Assembly (NCBI GenBank): GCA_009599575.1
Contig: VWND01000011.1
Location: forward strand, 372,001 to 436,000
Origin: Blumeriella jaapii
Lineage: Eukaryota > Ascomycota > Leotiomycetes > Helotiales > Drepanopezizaceae
DNA: 64,000 nt
Direction of reading: 5' to 3'
The translations under genes were made by a program, and so were the position numbers. Positions 44,580-55,241 of the stretch are shown one piece after another. Below the pieces are notes generated by a model. The model was not told the DNA's origin. It made no database searches and saw only the letters and a list, made by a program, of their open reading frames with translations. The first letter of the stretch is position 1. Every line of letters begins with the position of its first letter.

Positions 44580-47500
44580 ATGGAGCCAATGATTCTCAGA
44601 CCGCGCAAGGCGGCAGTGGAGGAACCCCTAGAAAGCTGGGACGACGATGATTTGGAGATCGGCGGGGACGACTTCACCCTGCGAGCCGCGTCCCTGGCGA
44701 CGACGACGACCTCATCGCACCACCGGGACTCGGTATCATCACGCTGGTCGGCACGATCCGACGTGGATGGAGACGAGGAGAAGCAGGTGCATGTGCCCGG
44801 GGACGATCAGGGATCGACCAACGACGCGATCGCGACTGCAAAACGCGCGGGAATCCCCATACCACAGAATGTGCCTGCGTCCGCCCTGATGGGGGGAACG
44901 ATCAAAAGGCTCGGCGGCAAGAAGCTGAAGAAAATCGTCCAAGACGATTGGGACGACGGCGATCTAGAGCTACCCGGCGACGCGGGATTGACGATCAAGC
45001 GACAAGATGCTGCAAATTTTCCCGATGCCCTACGACAGGTCAGCGCAGGATCTACGCATGCCAGCCCGGTCAAGCCGCTACAAGCGGCACCAAAGTTCGA
45101 CTTGAGCCCACGGCCCGAGCTCAAACCGAAGAAGGCATCGTCGAACCTCATGCTCGATCGCTTTCGCGATGAGGAGGACGACGACTTCTTTGGCGATGGC
45201 CGAGAAACCATCAAAGTTCCCAAGAGTCGTCTCGCGCCCACGCGGTTGCCCCTCATCACACCACCAACGCCCCTCAAGAGCGATGCCGCTGCAGACGAGG
45301 ATTTTGAAGGCGACCTTCAATTGCCGTCAGACAACGGTCCCCTCAGGCTCTCGATTCGCCGAGATACCCCCAAGACGCCTGCTAGTATCCACGACGACAC
45401 GGACGAATGGGGCGAGGGTGGGAGCTTGGGCACCAGGCATGGAGGGACCAAAAGGGATCGCAACTCCCACCGAAGCTCCTCCACCACGGCTCTCAGCCCC
45501 AGTGTGACCAGCTCGCTCACGATCGAGAGCGAGGACGAGGGTTTGGACGGACTGGTGCTCCCAAACGGCCCTATCCATTTCGACGACATTTTGAAGAGAA
45601 GGCAACAGGATCGTTCTCCTGATCACCTGAGCAGCGAGAAGCAAGCTGCAAAGCGTGTGGAAGTCAAGGAGGATTTCCTCACGGGTCTCGAAATCGGCGA
45701 TGGTGACGTGTTTGACTCCAGCAAACTCACTCTCACCGGAACATCAAGATGAAAGCAACTCGCCAGACAAGCCCAACTCGTCCCAAGACGGCGGTTTCTC
45801 TAACCTTCACCAACAAGCCTACGCCGGCGCTGTCTGCAAGCAACTCCCGTCTGCCTCGTCCTCCGGGCGGGCATGAACGACAGTCATCGGCTCTGGAACC
45901 TGTGTCGGAGAGCGGCGGACCGATCTTGCGAAGCAATCGCAGGTCTCAATCCAGATTGGGCGGGCACTCGTCCCAATCATCCATCGCAAGCGTTGGAACA
46001 CCCACCACACCATCGATGCCTCACCCATCAATTCCATCGACACCTCGACGACGGGAGTTGGGAGGTCAGTCATCTGTCAGCGCCCTTCGCAAGGAAACGA
46101 CAACAACCAATGCTCAACTGCTGAAGCTCAAGCGATCTATGCCCACGATGAGATCTTTTCCTCAATCGCCGGCGAAGCTGCCAATGGGATCACGCTTCGA
46201 GAGACCTCCTTCCCGGACCGACCCAAGCAGAACCAACATGATGTCTCGGCCCAAGACACCTGTCGAACGGGATCGCAGTGGCGCTGAGTCAAGCATGTCC
46301 CATGCGCGCAAGAATCGCCTACCTTTTCTCCCCGCTGGTTCGTCGAGCTCTCAGTCGCAGCATGTCACCATCAAAACTACCCGTCATTTCCGCAGGAATG
46401 ATTCTGAGTCTTCAAACACCAGCATCGAACTTCGACCTTCCTCTCGAGCCGTTTCTAGGTCCACCATACGATCTCCAAGCCCACGGAGACCGAGAGGGGC
46501 CGAGGCGCTGGCGCGGGAAGCTGCCCCGAAGCGAACCATGACCAAACCCGTGCGACGCAGGCACTTTGGCGAGGGTTTTGAGTTAGACGGCTTCGATGAT
46601 CTGCCCACCTCAAAAGATGTCGAGCAGAAGTTTGTCAAAGAACCCATAGGAAGGGGCCCCCCGAAAATCTCCGGCCTTCGCAACAAGATAGCCCTCGATG
46701 CACCACCTCTTCGCACTACAACCCCGGCTCCTCTGAGACCCTATTCCCCAATGAAGTCTCGGGATGACATGCCCAGATTTGCCCGGGATACGAATGCGAG
46801 TCGAATCGCAAGGGAACACTCCATTGCTAACCGTGCTCCGTCGGCCCAGGGGGCTCCGCTCGCTACTCTCCCGAATCAATGGAAAGCAAAAGTCTCGGCA
46901 ACCACAGGCCTCAGCAATGTCCATGCTCAACCTGTGAAGCCGAAGAAAACGAAGGCCCCTTCCAAAAAGCCCCAGCTCATAAAGCCGCTGGGGAACCTCG
47001 ACAAGCCTAAATGTAAAACTTCCTCCCTGTCCCTTGCAAGAGCGTTGCTGACAAAATTGACAGCTGTCAAAGGGATGTACTATAATCCGTACACGTATCG
47101 ATGGGAAGGAAACGAGAATGAGCTTACGCAGTTCGATGTTCCCGCCCCCTCGCCTTCAGCTGCGTCCATCATCTTCCGAGAAAAGGAGCAGCAAGTGTAC
47201 CGCGAGAAGGAAAATGCGACACCTCGCCCTGCCCTCATTCAAAATGTCAATTCGTCCCACAACGTCCAGGTTGTCGGCGGCATGGTCTTCGATCCGCAGC
47301 GGATGTGCTGGCTCAAGATGCCTAGCCAGCCGCCAAACGGCAAGAGTACCAGGAGTGGTACCATGGACGGGTTCGATGCCCTCGATGACGAAGAAGACGA
47401 CGTATTCAAGGATGTGCCAGACCTTGAGGATAATCCAACGAAAGAAGCCGACGAAGTCGGCGGCAGAAAAAGCGACGGCGCGAGCACCCTCAAAGACGAC

Positions 47501-47659
47501 TGGCTCGTCGGCGAGGAGTTCGATGTCGGGCCCGAGTTTGTGAAACGGCAGCGAGAAGAAGAGGAGAGGTGGCGGCGCAAGTGCGAGAAGTGGGTGGGCG
47601 CCTCTCTCAACCGAGGCACCGATGACTGGCGCTGGAGCATCAGAGATGTGGTGAACTAG
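44580..47659 (+). CDS. BYR4: Byr4-type SIN/MEN GAP subunit, apparent frameshift
   Basis: The N-terminal half (44580-45752) has ESWDDDDLEIGGDDF and IKRLGGKKLKKIVQDDWDDG with DLELPGD, the paired acidic repeats of Byr4/Bfa1. The C-terminal half (from about 45737) has KGMYYNPYTYRWEGNENEL, QVVGGMVFDPQRMCWLKM and FVKRQREEEERWRRKCEKWV, also Byr4. The halves are in different frames, joined where the family reads L-T-L-x-R-N-I-K; one missing base in CTCACTCTCACC (45726-45737) restores CTx-CAC-CGG-AAC-ATC-AAG. With intron 47013-47063 removed (51 nt, no stop, so it looks coding) the product is 1009 residues. Byr4 with Cdc16 is the two-part GAP for the Spg1 GTPase on spindle poles and restrains septation. 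Confidence 0.85.
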
Positions 47660-50600
47660 ACCGCCGCTCACACGTTCTCGAGTATACATAGAAAGGTATT
47701 TTCTGAGCACTACTACTGTACATTAATAAACCAGGTGGGACCGGGGGCCACGACACCGAAAGCAGCGATGGATTTGCTTGATTGAGCGTCTTGCTCTTCC
47801 CGCAGCTCGCGCTGCACGGGTAGATGGGATAGGTGGCGCTGGTACAGCACAGCGCAGGCAGACAAGGAAGGGCCTTTTGAGATACATGACGTGAAACGAA
47901 CATAACGACGATTACGACTGGGACTTTTCTCTTCTTGTACGCCTTTTTTGGATGGGGTGTTGTGTTGACTGGATTTGGCGGTTATGGGTTTTGGGAATGG
48001 AGGTGAAGGGAAAGAGGGAAAGGGTAAATTATGGTTTGCGGCGGGATGGAAACGGAGCGGAGCATGAAAAATTTCGAGTCTTACAATCCGCTACTTTATC
48101 TTGTCGTGAGGTATTTTTCCGCCGCCTGGTGATTTGAGAATAGGATCCCAAACTCCCTTGTTCATAAGGTCGGAAACGCTTGTTGAGAGGTGTCGCCAAG
48201 GTATTTTGAATCAGGCTTGCCCGGCACTTTCAGTATTGTACAGTACAGTATGTACCTATGGACTGTGATGCGTGCCATGCACGTAAACAAGCTAAGCGAG
48301 AGTCGGGGTCGGGTCGGCTCGATGCGTGAGATACCCTAGGTGCAAACCGGTGTTTTGAAAAGCGACTACCGCTCGCTATTATTCTTTTTTTCATTTTTCT
48401 TCATATCTCGTTTTAGGTTATAAATGATCAACAGGAGTCACAGCAAGCCAGTTTCTTACACATGTGCTGTGCAAGCACGCACCAGCAGAGAGTGTTCCAC
48501 ACGGAATGCATTCCTCAAGAACGCCATCTTCTCCGGCTCCGCTTTCAAGGCCCCCATCCCGCTTCCTTCGGGAACCTGCACGCTAGCACTTCGACCTCTA
48601 TATATATGGGCTTCACGCTGCTTTCGGTCCGTACTGTGAGCGTGATCCTGTCTTGGACTCAAATCCCCCCTTGGTGCGCTACGCCTCGAGTTCCATTTCG
48701 TAGGAGTGTGGTGTGGCCAGGGCTGACGCAGTGTGATGTGACAGCGTGCAGACCCGGGTTCGATCACGAATGCTAGATGTGTGTTGCCGGGGGATCCCCG
48801 GGTAGGGCTGAGACGGCTACTAACCCGGGGCAGAGAAGGGCTGGCTGGCTTCGAGGTCGTGATTGCTGGTATGTGATCGGAATCTTGGTGGAGGTATGTG
48901 GTTCTGACGCTCGGAACGAGGTTCCATTGGCTATGAACAGTTTCGGTTCTAAGTAAGCGATGGTTCAATGTTCAACACCTGCCAGACACTGTAGGTACTT
49001 GCGGTTGTTAGCCAATTCCTAGCCCCCTACACTCCATCATTTGGGATACCTTTTAAAGATTTGTCTTCTCGATATACAAGGGCCGCCAAAGACAGCGTGA
49101 GAGAGATTATCAGCAATGAGGCAAATCACTAACTCACCCTCCTTCTGCCAGAGAAACATGGAAGAATCTTACACGAAGCCTGTGTGGTGTGGTGTAGTAG
49201 AGAGGACAACACAAGCAGGCTAAGATATCACACTATTTAAGCGTCCAGCTTGTTGTTACTTGGTGCTTGTTTACAAAATGTTGGCTCCATTTAGAGCAAC
49301 GTGATCCGGGAATGGAAGGCGCAGAACAAGAAATGAAAAGGCCTCGATTTAGAGATGCCATCATCTGGACCGAAAGACATCTGAATGATCCAGATCTTAG
49401 ACATGAGATTCAGCAGCAATCTTCTTAACAGTGCTGGTCACTCCTTCCTTCCAGACACTATCGAATTCGCCCGCCTACCTATCTTTACTGACCTCAATAC
49501 CTCACAGTCCGTCAGGCTTCTCATCATCGGAGTGAAATCATTTTCCCCTCGAAGTCAACCTCTTCTCACCAAGGTTCGATGACAACGCCTCTCGATATCG
49601 TCACGGACGTAACAAAGGCAGCTTTCGAGCTGGACTCCTACCCGATTCCGTCCACGTGTAGCCAACCCAATCGTAGTTCCAACGACGAGGGCGCAGATTC
49701 CCCCGTGCTCTTCGACTCGGTCTCTCAGGTCCACAGACTCGCGGCAACACCTCAGCACTCGTTGTGGCTGTCTCTGGCCAAGATGAGAGCCCAACCAGAG
49801 CACATGTCAGCGTTCGTCTTGCCGAGAGCTCACCTCACGACTTTGCTGCATCCGTGCCGAAAGGCGAGGTACAGCACGAAAGGCCGTGGTAAGTCTACAC
49901 TCGCCTGTAAAGGCCTTTCTGCTGTTCAGGGACCGTAAGGGCTGATAGGAAATACAGGATGTAGATTAATACGCAGTAATGCTGGCCCTCGAGACACTCC
50001 ATCATATCACCGAGCTCACAAAAGACCTCGGTCTTGTTCTTGTTCAGACCGCTTTCACTGCACTGCATAGAGCCATTGTGGAGGTCAACTGAAAGTGTGC
50101 TCATGTACAATGTGACAAAGAAGGTGGACGAGCTACCTCTACAAACCAGTGGTAGGGCTTACGTGAGGTATTTCATTCGTGTTTTGTGGTGGTCAATATG
50201 ACCGGTTTGGTTTGCTAAACTTCGAATTGCTCGCTCTTCTCTTTCGTTGTCGGATTGCTATCAGGCTGATTCCATGAACTCTAGATAATCATGCAGCTCA
50301 ACCTGGACGGCATCAAGGTTAATTTTGGGTGTTGTAGCTGAATGGCAATGAACGAGGCGCAAGCTTTGGCAAGAGAAGCCCGTCGGATGGCCCCCAAATC
50401 GAGACGACGGAAGTACTGGCGAGCTAGACAGTTAGCTCGGGCAAACGAATACACGGAGAGATCATCTGTAACCAACCGCCTAGGTCCTCGTGAGCTTCTT
50501 CACTCCCTAGGCCAGCTATGAGCACCCACAAAGTGTTATCAATGCAGAGGTTGCTAAGTCTGCCATCAGCACGAAGCCCGTCGAATGACCAGGTCTACTT

Positions 50601-50846
50601 GTTTCCTAGCATCAAACCGAAAACCGTCCGTTACTCGATTGTCAATCATTCAATTGCGCCTATTTCGTCTCGCAGTTGACGGGGTGATTTGCCTAGAAGA
50701 ATCAATCGCCCTTGCGAATGCTTTGCTTGCTTGAAGTTGAGCTCGGTCTTACGTCCTCTGTCTTCTGGCAGCAGCAGCTCGCGTCAAACCCATGCAAAAC
50801 AACAACCACAACAAGAGCAACTAGTCTTGGCTCACCACGCCTCGCA
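47660..50846. other. Gene-poor accessory region
   Basis: No supported gene in about 3.2 kb. Short frames (for example 49579-49938 plus and 48456-48968 minus) lack family signatures and codon bias. A GTACAGTAC word array lies at 48236-48255. Confidence 0.5.
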
Positions 50847-51850
50847 ATGGAACTTCCAACGAAGCGAATTACCTCTCCCCCGATTCGGACCTTCGATTTG
50901 ACGACCATCCGGGCTATTGTTCCCGATCCTTTGGCTCGTGTCAGAAGACTACCCTCCAATAATGGCTCTCTCGTGATTGGTGTCCGCGGCGGCCTCTTCC
51001 ATCGCGGTCTCGCCAGCTCCGCCTTCTTCGTCGTTTACTTCGACAACAGCTCTCCGCACAATGTTTGCACCAACATTCCCAAGGGACAGGCTCCCAGTCT
51101 TCTAGTAAGCCGTCGCAGGTCAAATGGCCAGTTCACCTTGGTGTTTACGGCTGGTCTGGTGTTGGCAACATCGCATCGTGCGAAGCTGACAAGTTCCCAG
51201 GCGGCGACTATGTATGCTGCCACGATAGCACTGGAAGTCCTCGAAGGTACTGACCTGGCGGCCAACCTCCGGCAAGTGGTGATTGTGCTACTCAACCAAC
51301 ACTTCGTCGACTGGATTACCGTGAAAGTATGGGAGCAGACCCAGATACAGTTCCAACAGCTCGAAGACTTGCATGAGGTAGGAGCGATGTTTCTTTCATG
51401 AACTATGTGCAACAGGCGGGTGTAGCTTGTCCGGAGATAATCTTGTTCTTGATCCTTTATCATACCGCAATAGATCTAACTCGCAATTCTATCTAGGTTT
51501 GCTTGCGCTTCGAGGCTGCTGGCATCACATCGGATTCTGTAAATCATAAGATGGTGCTCGGAACAGGGGGCGAGAACTTGGCCAGAGTTGTCGTGTGTAA
51601 AGCTGAAACATTGTCGGGAATAGTTTGGGATGCAGGAGAAACACGAGACAGCGATATTGGGAAGCGATACAGACTATTCGATCTGGAAATGGCTTTTTTT
51701 TTTGGCGCCACTGTTTTCATGCATATTGTCTTGCGATCCAGATCGAGCGAGATATCTACCAGAGCATGCATCTCCTTCAAAGAATCGTCTCCAGGAATAA
51801 TATCAGTTCCTTTTTCTCTCCAAAACAAAGCTCGCAGTTGTGAACCGTGA
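50847..51850 (+). CDS. Degenerate RNase H-like protein C
   Basis: Three inferred exons: 50847-51104, 51201-51377, 51497-51850, giving 262 residues. The 96-nt first intron is a multiple of three without stops, so the frame looks continuous. It has a strong gtaagc donor and a gctgac...cccag acceptor. The fold is recognisable by order: LVIGVRGGLFHRGLASSAFF then VVYFDN (strands), SLLAATMYAATIALEVL (helix with no Glu) and LRQVVIVLLNQHFVDWITVK then VWEQ (strand 4, helix). The first catalytic Asp is Arg and the third is Leu or Asn. The part after about residue 146 diverges and the end is uncertain. It has the same gene style as proteins A and B. Function unknown; I infer it is catalytically inactive. 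Confidence 0.55.
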
Positions 51851-52520
51851 TGTCTTTTCACACAGATGTTCGTAACGTGACTCGTGCTAAGTTGAGCCTG
51901 ACCTGACTTGATCTGATCTGACCTTTACCGAGCAGCTTCCATTCCACAAAGGGATAGCCAGCCATTCTGCGCTAATCAATAACAACAACAACAACAACAA
52001 CAACCTCGATCTCAACCTGCATCACAACATCGAACACGGAGAACCCCCCAGACCACCACCCATACCGCATCTCCGACCCAACCAGCGCCGCAATCATCCA
52101 CGACCTCAACGACGATATTTACGTGCTGAAGTCCGTTCTCAATTCAGTCAAGACCGCCACTAGCACACACCTACGTATACGTATACGTCCCACACAATGG
52201 AAAGGTTACAGCCTCCTACGACATCTCCCTCCCTCCAATTCCCCAGCCGCAACATCGCGCAGCAAAGCAAATCCACAGGTTTCACAACACCAGGGAAAAA
52301 CAAGGCACGATCTCGACTCCGCTGCAAAGGCGCGGGACTGGAAGCGCTCACAAGCATGCATGCACGGCAGAGTCCAGAGCTGTGCGTCGCCGCAGAGGGT
52401 CTGAACGCGGCTCGGAAAAATGACCGACCGCAAGGGAAAAGAAGGCCGTTAGTCTGATCGTCGTGAGAGTCTGCATTCCACGCATAGCAGACAAGCAGGT
52501 GTGGGAGTGGGAAAGACAGT

Positions 52521-52572
52521 ATAGCACAGCACAGCACAGCACAGCACAGCAGAGCACAGCAGAGCACAGCAC
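52521..52572. repeat. (CACAG)n pentamer minisatellite
   Basis: About ten tandem cacag units with G variants (agagc). Confidence 0.8.
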
Positions 52573-52660
52573 TACTTGGATGGAGCGGGCGACTCCGTAC
52601 CGAACCGACCTTGTGCCCAGCACGTTCGGAAGCTGCAGAGAGTACGTTGATATGTGGCAC

Positions 52661-52700
52661 GTTGCGTTGCGTTGCGTTGCGTTGCGTTGCGTTGCGTTGC
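52661..52700. repeat. (GTTGC)n pentamer minisatellite
   Basis: Eight exact gttgc units. Not the complement of the CACAG array 90 nt upstream. Confidence 0.85.
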
Positions 52701-53180
52701 TTCCGAGGACAGCTCGATCTTTCTTGGAAGCCTGCAGAGAGAGATCCTGCAATAAAGAAGCCTCCCTGCGGTCTAGAGCGGACTGCTAACGCGGGCGTTC
52801 CTAGATCTGGAACGAGCTCGAGCTCGAGGCTTTGGCGTGGCCGTCACATTCTGGCTGGACGCGCGCGCGAGACTTATTTATATGAACACACACGCCAACA
52901 GCCTGGCCTGGTCAGCCGTTGACGAGTTGGGGATCGAGAGGTTACTACTGCCATGGCGCAAGCTCAAGTTGCGGCGAGCCGTTCGGTTAGCACGGAGGAC
53001 GGTTGGAAGATCAGTACCAGCCCAGACTTGCTTCGTGCTTCATCTTGTCTATTCCAGTGATGCCTGCTCTGCTACGTGTCTCCCATGGTCTGCACAAGCT
53101 ACCACCACTGCTGGTGGCATCTGGCTCGTCAGCAAAGGAGCCTGGTGACAAGGTTGAAGTGATTCTACTCCCATCGAGCG

Positions 53181-54073
53181 CTACCGTACAGCCTCCAGTG
53201 CCAACGCAGTCGCGGGCTCGTTAAACTCTTTGCTCACTCGGCAGAAGGAGACCCGCGTGCCATAGTCCCGCTCCAACAAGACGATTTTCTCGTGCAGGTA
53301 CTTGAACGCGCGTCCGTTCACCATCGGCAAGCCTTGACAGTTCATGAAGCCGTTGCCGACCCACTTCCAGATCCACACGCTCATTCCCTCGACCAGATAC
53401 TCCAAGGTCGACTTGATGATGACGTGGGTCAAGTCTTCGCCAGCCATGATCAAGTCGCTGCGCAGCACATCAGCAAAGAGATGCGAAGAAGCGTGACCTC
53501 TCACGGACGGGGTCACGCCGGGACCGCGGAGCGCGAAACTTACTGAACAACATCCACGGCCCGCATCGCGGCAAACAGCTCCGCGTACTGATTCGTCTGC
53601 GGACTGAGATATGGCACCAGCCCATTCCGGTTCAGGTCTTCGGCGAAGCGCGACACGAACACGCCAAAGCCGGCCCTCGCCCCGGCCCGGCCGGCCCGGC
53701 CGCTGCTGCTCCGGCACGTCCCATGCACCGCGATGACCATGCTCGCCGGATCGCTCTCCAGCCTCCTCAGCCCGCTCCGGAAGTCGTTCACGGCTCGCAT
53801 GCCATGGACCTCGGTGTCGAACCTCCGGTCTGACAGGGGCATTCCGCTCATGATGGGCAGCCGCCCTCGGCCGAGTGATCTGGACCCAGCGCAGCCATTG
53901 CTGTGCCCTCTGGAGCGTTTGGTGATCCGTCCTGGCCGGGGCACCGGACCGATACGTGACATGAGGCTCCCTCCTCCGCCGGCGGGCCGTTCTCGACTCC
54001 CGCCGGCGCACCCCATGCGCAGGAGGTTGCCAATGTCGTCTCCGGGCAAGTCGGCACTCATGTCGGATTCCAT
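53181..54073 (-). CDS. Degenerate RNase H-like protein B
   Basis: Two exons on minus, 54073-53544 and 53457-53181, giving 268 residues. The intron has a gtaagt donor and a gctgat branch before gcag. The first about 90 residues are basic and Gly/Ser-rich. The RNase H fold then reads SMVIAVHGTCRSS and GFGVFVS (strands), SPQTNQYAELFAAMRAVDVV (helix, keeping the second catalytic Glu) and THVIIKSTLEYLVEGMSVWI then WKWVGNG (strand 4 and helix). The end is VSFCRVSKEFNEPATALALE. The first Asp is His117, the third is Ser and the last is Thr. Protein A has the same VHGxC change, which supports a shared lineage. It is probably not an active nuclease. Function unknown. Confidence 0.72.
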
Positions 54074-55241
54074 CGTTCAGGCGGAGAGGAATGCGCGATC
54101 ATCGATCTTCACGATCCCGAGCTGGGAACACGAAGAAAAAGCAGTGGAAATACTGTACTGTAGGTGCAAATTAACTTTGAGTGCGAGGTGGGGTGGATGT
54201 GCTGTGCTGTACAGTACAGACTGTAGATGCTGGAGAAGCGAGCTTTACCGCTTTGGGTCGAAGCGGGTGTGAAAAAGTAAACACGCACTTGTCATGGTCC
54301 CGTACAGTACGTATAGTACAGTACCGTCGACAGATGGAGACCGCATATCGCAGGAGAAGAACTGCGGCATGTCCGCAGGAGGCTCATTCTTCTTTACATG
54401 CGAATCCAAAATCCGTCTCAGAGTCGCGGCAAGGCCACGCTCCCTCTTGAGCAGGACAGCTGCAAAGCAAGCGTCCCGGGGCTCGGTATGAAAGGCGGTG
54501 CCAAGGTTCATCTAACCTACTCAGTAGAAGCTGGAATTACACGATTCACTACTCTTAATATCAAATGACCAGAAAGCCATGGGATGTTTGTAAGGAAAAG
54601 AGAAAGCGAACTGTACCACACGAGGCCGGGGTGGCAGGACAGGTCGTCAAGCGTGTTGTCTTTCGCGACGTTGATGTCACTTCACTGGCGGTCTCCAGTC
54701 CAGAGCGAGCGTCGGGGACGATCCTCAAACGACTGGGGTGATGGCAGAGGGCGATGTTGAAATGGGAAAGGCATTGAGAAGCGTTAACGACACAGACGCT
54801 AAGCGGCTGTGGTGATGTCGGCCGTATGAAGGCACGTTTGGTCGTAGATGCCTCTCACAGCCGAGTGATCCGTACCTTAAGTACACACTCGTTTTGTGTT
54901 AACTGGATTGCAACGTTGGACGTATAGTAGTTGCGTGCATCTCCAAACGAGACAGGCTACTACGTCGTCGGCTACGAGTAGTCTTTTCGGCGTTTCTGCG
55001 ACTACATTGCCTAGAGACACGCCATGGATGAGCTTCTCGGCTGATTACGGTCTTGATGGGGTTCCCAGGTTCGGGGATCGTAGTGAGCCGGTTCTGAGGG
55101 TTCAGCTGGCAATGGCTACCATTGGTGTGGAAAGATTCGGGGGATGAAAGATGTTCTGTTGTTTATATCCGAACACATCGATTTGTGCTGAGAACTACGT
55201 GATCGCTACACACCCTTCGCAGCACTTTCGGCAGCAGAAGA
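54074..55241. other. Intergenic, no gene seen
   Basis: Contains three GTACAGTAC-type words (54151-54162, 54205-54220, 54300-54325) close to the 5' end of the RNase H-like gene B. No codon-biased frame. Confidence 0.55.

Larger units (their letters stand above)
51851..53180. other. Intergenic with pentanucleotide repeats
   Basis: No supported gene. It contains an AAC triplet run at about 51979-52002 and two pentamer minisatellites listed separately. Open frames over them are Cys- or Arg-rich artefacts. Confidence 0.5.

Noticed and set aside
45749..47659. Separate gene for the right half of BYR4
   Set aside because: Its blocks belong to the same Byr4 protein as the left half, and the family joint lies exactly at the frame break.
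48740..48775. Possible tRNA T-arm (gggttcgatc)
   Set aside because: No complementary T-stem, acceptor stem or anticodon arm around it.
48456..48968. 170-residue minus-strand frame
   Set aside because: His/Arg/Pro/Ser-rich with no recognisable domain; probably chance.
49579..49938. 119-residue plus-strand frame
   Set aside because: No family signature, weak bias, no intron structure; kept as unassigned intergenic sequence.
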